Source of the DNA: Hepatocystis sp. ex Piliocolobus tephrosceles
Taxonomy: Eukaryota; Apicomplexa; Aconoidasida; Haemosporida; Plasmodiidae
DNA length: 14,734 nucleotides
Direction: 5' to 3'
NCBI GenBank assembly: GCA_902459845.2
Contig: CABPSV020000505.1
Span: forward strand, 1 to 14,734
The stretch's first letter is position 1. Every line of letters begins with the position of its first letter. Under the pieces are notes generated by a model. The model saw only the letters and a program-made list of their open reading frames with translations. It searched no databases and had not been told where the DNA came from. Below are positions 11,801 through 14,734 of this stretch, piece after piece. The translations under genes and the position numbers were made by a program.

Positions 11801-12470
11801 AATAACTCTCTATGAATATTTTTTAACTCGTATATTAATTTATAAATCACATTCTTGTTGAATAATGTTTTATCATACAAATTTCTATTTGTGATTATGT
11901 GCATAATGCTCTTTTTAAATGTTTTTATTTTGCTGTATAGTTGGACTCTACGTAGAATTATGCCTATTAGTCGTTTCATGTTGTGTCTGAAAAAAAAAGG
12001 GGAAAATGGGCATAACCACAAATGCAAATACATATATATATATATATATATATACATACATGGCATAATCAAACATGCACTTGTAGACGTTCTGACACAT
12101 AAACCATTCATTTTTTATTATTTTTATTTTTATTTATTTATTTTTTTTTTTTCCTACCTTTTCATTTTGTCATGGGATGATAACTTAAGAAACGACTTGT
12201 ATAAAGTTTCATTATCTTCAGTAACCTATAAAAAAAATAAATAAAAATAAAAAATTGATTAATATATATGTTTTTTCTTTGAGATAGGCATATGTGTACG
12301 TGCTTACACATACGTTACAAAAGGCATTGATATACACATATCTTGTCTTAAAGATATATCTCGAACTAAACGAAACATATATCCGACAGATCAAAAAAAC
12401 TTAAGTAATGACCATACGACATATATACATATATAAACACACATATAACATATCTTTAACACTTCCATAT

Positions 12471-12551
<81 letters not shown>

Positions 12552-12716
12552 TTTTTTCATGTTTATGCTTCTATACAACTTATCAACACATATACATACA
12601 TATATACGCAAATTAATGCATATATATATATATATAATAAATACCGAGTTAAATATTAAACGAGGTTTATTTTTAAATATGTATTGAGCGATTTGTATTA
12701 AAGCATGTTTTGATAA

Positions 12717-12749
<33 letters not shown>

Positions 12750-13859
12750 ATAATAATAATAAAATAATAGCAAAATAGTAATAAAATAGTAAAATCGTAA
12801 AATACTAAATCAATAAACAAAAACAGAAACAATAGAACAAAAAAGTCATTATATAATAAACATATAGGATAAGAACAAGTTGCAAAAACTAATTTGTAAT
12901 ATAATCATTAAATTATTGATAGTACACAACAAAAAAAAAAAAAAAAAAGACAAAAAAAACATAAAAAACATAAACAATGATAAGAAGCAAAAAAAAAGAA
13001 ATAATATTGTACATAAATATATATATATAAATATATATGTATATGCACTATATACATATATGTATATGCGGATTGTAACAACTAATTAGAATTCATATAT
13101 ATATATATTAAATTTATATCACATAAAATGAAAAAAAATTATAATCATCACAAAAAAAAAAAAACAATTACATAATCAAACACATTTATACAAAACATAA
13201 ATTAATAAAATACTTCCATGTAAGTTTATACATAAATGCAAATAAGTTAATGTAAAAATATTTGTGTAAATGGTCGATCAAACGGGAACATACAATATAT
13301 GTTCAAATAAATATATAAAACAGAAAAAAAAAAAAAAAAAAGCATAAAAGTGTAAACATATCTATATGAACATATGAATGAACGCGTACATATTTCATAC
13401 ATATACATATACATGTACATATGCATATGCATATACATACATATATACATACGCATATACATACACATATACATACATATATACATACACATATATAAAC
13501 ACATTGATTCTCTTGCGTTTGTCGCATTTTTTTATTTTTATTTTTTTAACTTACATAAGTGCAAAACAAGTCCATAACATAGGAATCAGAAAGGAGCGCA
13601 ATGAGTGTCTTCAGAATTGCTGTTTTGACTTTCCATGAAGACAGAATATATATATTATGATCGTTTAATAAATGAACTAAATGAATTAGAACATGAGGAG
13701 TTGTAGGATCAATGTAAATATTATTTTGATTAAAATTCATGTGAACTATGTATTTACATAACATTGAGTATAATGCACAACGTCTTATAATTAACAAACA
13801 GCCTAAAACATCACATATGTTTACGTGTATATATTGTGCGTAATGCAAAAAAAAATATA

Positions 13860-13922
<63 letters not shown>

Positions 13923-14638
13923 CTCCGTCAGTTTTGCTGATATTATGCTTGATATCATTGTATATATAGAATAACCACATTGCACCATATTTTATTATTT
14001 TTTTAAATGTAGGAATATCCTCTTTAGATATTTCCTTTTTTGTTTTGTAAATATGTGTTAACACGTTTAAAATTGAAATAATTAATTCGTTATCTGGCGG
14101 TACAAAGTAGTCTACATGCGTACTGCTACGTCTGCCATCATAACTGTCATCGCAACTGTCATCAAAGCGTTTATTATTGTCTTTATTTGAATACACTTCA
14201 TTACATTTTAACCTTTTTTTTATTTCACAGTCGCCGTCACTTGCATCATTTTGATTATTTTGATCATTGCTATAGCTACGCTTTTCACTTGATAACTTAT
14301 TTTTTCCCCCTTCTCTTACTGTAGTATTGTTTATTTTTTTAAATTTATTATTTTTTAAAAATTCTTTTTCTAATTGAATGGATAGCTTGTACAGTATGTT
14401 ATTATGCACATTTGAGCTAGGTATCTTTTTGTTTTGCAAGATATTGTTCTGTTTATATTTATCATTTTGTGTAATTATACTTTCTTCTATTAAAGTATTA
14501 ATAGCATATGATTTAATGTATACTGCCTTTTTAGGTGCATACTGTTCTTCTTTCTCTAGTTCTACATTTTCAACGTCGAGTGTGTCTTCGTTCATACTGC
14601 TTCTGAGATTGACGTCGTTTATGTCATCTCTGTAGTAT
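1269..14638 (-). CDS. giant low-complexity, helix-rich protein, 5'-incomplete, 3 exons plus one frame break
   Basis: This is one gene model: exons 14638-13555, 12225-12158 and 11986-1269, stop TAA at 1271-1269. It spans 11.87 kb of coding sequence, about 3,955 residues in the window. Both junctions preserve phase (0 and 2). The last exon needs one base fewer in a 46-A run (8821-8776) to read through. The exon total modulo 3 gives the same one-base excess. Hydrophobic helix-rich blocks resembling a HEAT/ARM-type solenoid alternate with Asn, Asp, Lys and Ser runs and in-frame tandem repeats, as is common in Plasmodium proteins. No HECT, kinase, protease, nuclease or other catalytic signature is visible, and no signal peptide can be judged because the N-terminus may lie outside. 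I cannot name it. Large scaffold families (nucleoporin-like, NOT1-like or Virilizer-like solenoids) are possible but unsupported guesses. Alternative: three separate genes, which the splice sites and the coding-like bridge argue against. Confidence 0.7.
1392..1446. repeat. internal partner of the 55-bp window-start copy
   Basis: This segment lies within the C-terminal block of the giant gene and is identical to 1-55. Sequence on both sides (from 1447 upward and below 1392) continues the coding frame smoothly, so this copy is the one in native context. Confidence 0.9.
1739..1931 (-). repeat. MYDNNN/MYDNNNN coding repeat, 10 copies
   Basis: There are ten MYD cores separated by three or four Asn: 18-bp units (CATACATATTGTTGTTAT on the plus strand) and 21-bp units with an extra Asn codon. 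The two unit sizes occur in blocks rather than mixed at random, as expected from recent tandem spread of each type. It encodes an Asn/Tyr/Met-rich disordered insert of the giant protein (about residues 2217-2282 from Met 8582). Confidence 0.9.
2377..2471 (-). repeat. NTDT/NTNI 12-bp coding repeat
   Basis: A 12-bp unit, ATTTGTATCTGT on the plus strand, gives Asn-Thr-Asp-Thr. At the low-coordinate end a C-to-T change gives NTNI units. It is an in-frame, disordered Thr/Asn insert of the giant protein. Confidence 0.9.
3401..3520 (-). repeat. KEVN/KEIN 12-bp coding repeat, 10 copies
   Basis: Ten tetrapeptides of Lys-Glu-(Val/Ile)-(Asn/His/Ser) are encoded by the plus-strand unit TCTTTATTTACC, with Val and Ile forms interspersed. 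The charge and spacing could form a charged single helix, but this is inference. It sits between helix-rich blocks of the giant protein. Confidence 0.9.
3846..4043 (-). repeat. 18-bp hexapeptide repeat (GATGTY / GA[I/T]DTG), 11 copies
   Basis: Eleven 18-bp units occur in two main forms: GATGTY (five copies) and GAIDTG/GATDTG (five), with GANDTD closing the array. The types run YYYY-I-T-Y-I-I-T-N, a patchwork suggesting unequal exchange or conversion between units. The array is much richer in G/C than the surrounding gene and is free of Asn and Lys runs. It is an in-frame insert of the giant protein, about residues 1514-1579 from Met 8582. Confidence 0.9.
6445..6612 (-). repeat. GSDK 12-bp coding repeat, 14 copies
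   Basis: The plus-strand unit TTGTCACTACCC is repeated 14 times, giving Gly-Ser-(Asp/Asn)-(Lys/Glu/Thr) units. SNKG forms are at the N-terminal end, pure SDKG in the centre, and SDEG/SDED near the C-terminal end. It is a hydrophilic linker in the giant protein, followed directly by an Asp/Asn-rich stretch and a Lys-rich segment. Confidence 0.9.
7739..7797 (-). repeat. Asp/Gly microsatellite (DG)5 (D)10
   Basis: ATC/ACC trinucleotides on the plus strand encode five Asp-Gly pairs followed by about ten Asp. It is a very acidic disordered insert in the giant protein, followed by a short KADKADKADKKKKKKK basic stretch (about 7620-7665), so the two form an acid-base pair of tracts. Confidence 0.9.
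8439..8475 (-). repeat. Ser-run trinucleotide repeat
   Basis: Twelve consecutive Ser codons, nearly all AGT (ACT on the plus strand), form an in-frame insert between two hydrophobic helix-rich segments of the giant protein. Confidence 0.9.
8776..8821 (-). repeat. 46-base A run (coding strand) that breaks the reading frame
   Basis: The coding strand has CC, then 46 A, then GACTCTTAAC. With 46 A the upstream frame gives 15 Lys then Asp-Ser-stop. With 45 A the frame continues as Lys-Thr-Leu-Asn-Ser-Ser into the downstream frame. The run length is exactly the kind of site where sequencing, assembly, replication or polymerase slippage changes length. Confidence 0.95.
8776..11986 (-). CDS. last exon, segment upstream of the poly(A) frame break
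   Basis: The open frame from the splice acceptor runs to the 46-A run. Taken literally it stops 3 codons after the Lys run (stop TAA at 8769-8767). It begins HNMKRLIGIILRRVQLYSK after the junction codon AGA. Blocks along the protein: helix-rich (11986-11420); Asn/Asp-rich insert (11400-10960); helix-rich with many Phe/Tyr/Leu (10920-10570); NNSRTDK repeats (10398-10231); helix-rich and Lys-rich (10210-9600); a short helix (9460-9370); ETD/EMD repeats (9320-9152); a basic stretch with a KRKR motif near 8980 that could act as nuclear localisation signal; Lys run. A Met at 12111 upstream of the acceptor reads through a TA microsatellite and is not credible as the start. Confidence 0.8.
9152..9320 (-). 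repeat. 9-bp ETD/EMD coding repeat, ~18 copies
   Basis: The plus-strand unit TTTCGTCTG (or CCG, or CCA) is repeated about 18 times. One block is ETD, with a single ETG, and a terminal block of about five is EMD after a single NE unit. It is a strongly acidic insert of the giant protein, just upstream of Ser/Thr/Asn-rich sequence and a basic KRKR segment. Confidence 0.9.
10231..10398 (-). repeat. 21-bp NNS(R/Q)TD(K/Q) coding repeat, 8 copies
   Basis: Eight heptapeptide units of Asn-Asn-Ser-(Arg/Gln)-Thr-Asp-(Lys/Gln) are encoded by a 21-bp unit. Gln forms are at both ends and Arg forms in the middle. N-N-S followed by a non-NST residue means no N-glycosylation sequon except where N-N-S itself fits N-X-S (the first Asn of each unit). 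Confidence 0.9.
11987..12157 (-). other. intron 2 (171 bp)
   Basis: Donor GTAGGA at 12157; acceptor of CCCC plus T-run plus CAG ending at 11987. The intron contains a T-poor start, an A/T-rich body and a TA microsatellite at about 12030-12053. It is of typical Plasmodium length. Reading through it from the Met at 12111 gives a low-complexity IYIYIYIY peptide, as expected for non-coding sequence. Confidence 0.85.
12158..12225 (-). CDS. 68-bp internal exon of the giant gene
   Basis: It is bounded by a T-rich acceptor ending TATAG (AG at 12227-12226) and a donor GTAGGA (12157-12152). It encodes VTEDNETLYKSFLKLSSHDKMK plus two bases (AG) of an Arg codon completed by the first base of the next exon. 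Entry phase 0 matches the end of exon A, and exit phase 2 matches the start of the last exon. The peptide is amphipathic and of mixed composition, unlike the AT-only flanks on both sides, which supports coding. It is too short for ORF-length filters and easily missed. Confidence 0.8.
12472..12548. repeat. 77-base T run within intron 1
   Basis: This is an uninterrupted run of 77 T on the plus strand, so A on the transcribed pre-mRNA of the giant gene. It is the longest homopolymer in the window. Its exact length should not be trusted. Confidence 0.95.
12718..12747. repeat. 30-base A run within intron 1
   Basis: This is a 30-base A run on the plus strand (U30 in the pre-mRNA), 169 bases from the T77 run and complementary to it. 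Confidence 0.95.
13396..13497. repeat. CATA/TACA microsatellite
   Basis: About 100 bp of imperfect CATATA/CATACA repeats lie just inside intron 1, about 60 bp from its donor site. Every frame on both strands stays open across part of it, which generates spurious Tyr/Ile/His or Met/Cys-rich open frames. Confidence 0.85.
13555..14638 (-). CDS. 5'-most visible exon (exon A) of the giant gene
   Basis: This exon encodes about 361 residues. Its 3' end is a strong donor, GTAAGT at 13554-13549, after ...VMDLFCTY; without splicing it would stop two codons later. At its 5' end an acceptor-like TTCGCAG (AG at 14640-14639) follows a T-rich tract, and the frame is open through YYRDDINDVNLRSS to the first in-frame Met at 14595. 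It is therefore either an internal exon or a first exon starting at 14595. Residues up to about 170 are charged and Asn/Lys-rich. From VDYFVPPDNELII the protein becomes helix-rich and solenoid-like, interrupted by about 20 Asn, and continues through SSWKVKTAILKTLIALLSDS into exon B. Confidence 0.75.
13863..13921 (-). repeat. Asn-run trinucleotide repeat in exon A
   Basis: About 20 consecutive AAT (Asn) codons form an in-frame insert between two helix-rich segments (ending KTDGD, resuming KIYFFLHYA). It is a typical Plasmodium polyasparagine insertion. Confidence 0.95.
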
Positions 14639-14734
14639 CTGCGAAAAAAAAAAAAAATAAAAAAAAAAATAAAAAAAATAAAATAAAATAAAATAAAAAA
14701 AAATAAAAAAAAATAAAAAAAAATAAAAAAAAAT
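14639..14734 (-). other. probable 3' part of an upstream intron (or 5' UTR), reaching the window end
   Basis: On the minus strand this is a T-rich tract of T-runs broken by single A, ending TTCGCAG at 14639, which is a good acceptor. The sequence after it is markedly less AT-rich and is in frame with the known coding region. If it is an intron, the giant gene continues upstream of the window. If not, this is 5' UTR and translation starts at 14595. The tract consists of AAAAAAAAAT-type units on the plus strand and is a plausible place for an assembly to stop. Confidence 0.6.

Larger units (their letters stand above)
12226..13554 (-). other. intron 1 (1,329 bp), unusually long
   Basis: The intron runs from GTAAGT (13554) to TATAG (12226). 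It holds no convincing exon: the content is TA/CA microsatellite (13396-13497), an A30 run and a T77 run on the plus strand, several shorter A-runs, and A/T filler. A less repetitive patch at about 12281-12420 shows no acceptor, open frame and donor combination that I trust. Matching phase 0 on both sides supports a single intron. The alternative is two genes separated here, which would leave exon B without a start and exon A ending exactly on a consensus donor. Confidence 0.65.

Noticed and set aside
11987..12111. Met at 12111 as the start of a separate gene
   Set aside because: The segment from 12111 to the acceptor translates a TA microsatellite (IYIYIYIY) and ends in a T-run plus CAG acceptor; a phase-matched exon lies upstream.
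12456..12773. Phe- or Lys-run frames around the T77 tract
   Set aside because: They are homopolymer translations within an intron.
12245..13545. Additional exons inside intron 1
   Set aside because: The non-repetitive patch at about 12281-12420 has no acceptor, open frame and donor combination fitting phase 0, and the short frames elsewhere are microsatellite translations.
13546..13554. Stop at 13546 as the true C-terminus of a 349-residue protein
   Set aside because: The last codons are the consensus donor GTAAGT followed by TAA and low complexity, which is the expected look of an intron start.
1..14734. tRNA, rRNA or other structured RNA genes
   Set aside because: No stretch with cloverleaf-like spacing or rRNA-like GC content was seen on either strand by eye.

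Overview
The window looks like Plasmodium-type nuclear DNA. It is extremely AT-rich, has asparagine-rich proteins broken by low-complexity inserts, short A/T-only non-coding stretches with long homopolymers and TA/CA microsatellites, and GTAAGT/TTTNNAG-style splice sites. A Laverania species (P. falciparum group) or another very AT-rich Plasmodium fits best. Species is inference only. Both ends look like draft-contig ends: the left end starts in a 55-bp exact copy of an internal segment, and the right end runs out in A-rich low complexity.

Layout. Positions 54-302 (+) hold the end of, or a complete, small basic protein that I do not recognise. Positions 303-1268 are a convergent intergenic region with homopolymers, a 12-bp repeat and a 16-17-bp pyrimidine-rich minisatellite. 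Everything from 1269 to 14638 is best read as ONE giant minus-strand gene rather than the three separate open frames that a simple ORF scan suggests. The gene has exon A (14638-13555), a 1,329-bp intron, a 68-bp exon B (12225-12158), a 171-bp intron, and a 10.7-kb last exon (11986-1269). Reading phase is kept exactly across both splice junctions (phase 0, then phase 2). The last exon is interrupted once, by a single-base frame discrepancy inside a run of 46 A (coding strand) at 8821-8776. On the far side the frame stays open with coding-like sequence straight into the 2,437-codon downstream frame. About 3,955 amino acids fall in the window, and an acceptor-like site at 14639 suggests still more upstream exon(s).

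The giant protein alternates hydrophobic, helix-rich blocks that look like an alpha-solenoid (HEAT/ARM-like by eye only) with at least eight in-frame tandem-repeat inserts (Ser, Asp/Gly, GSDK, GATGTY, EVNKE, NTDT, MYDNNN, NNSRTDK, ETD). It ends in a compact non-repetitive C-terminal block. No catalytic domain is recognisable, and I do not assign a function. The most valuable points for a reader are the merged gene model, the poly(A) frame break and the 55-bp terminal duplication, whose junction creates the apparent start codon of the small gene.
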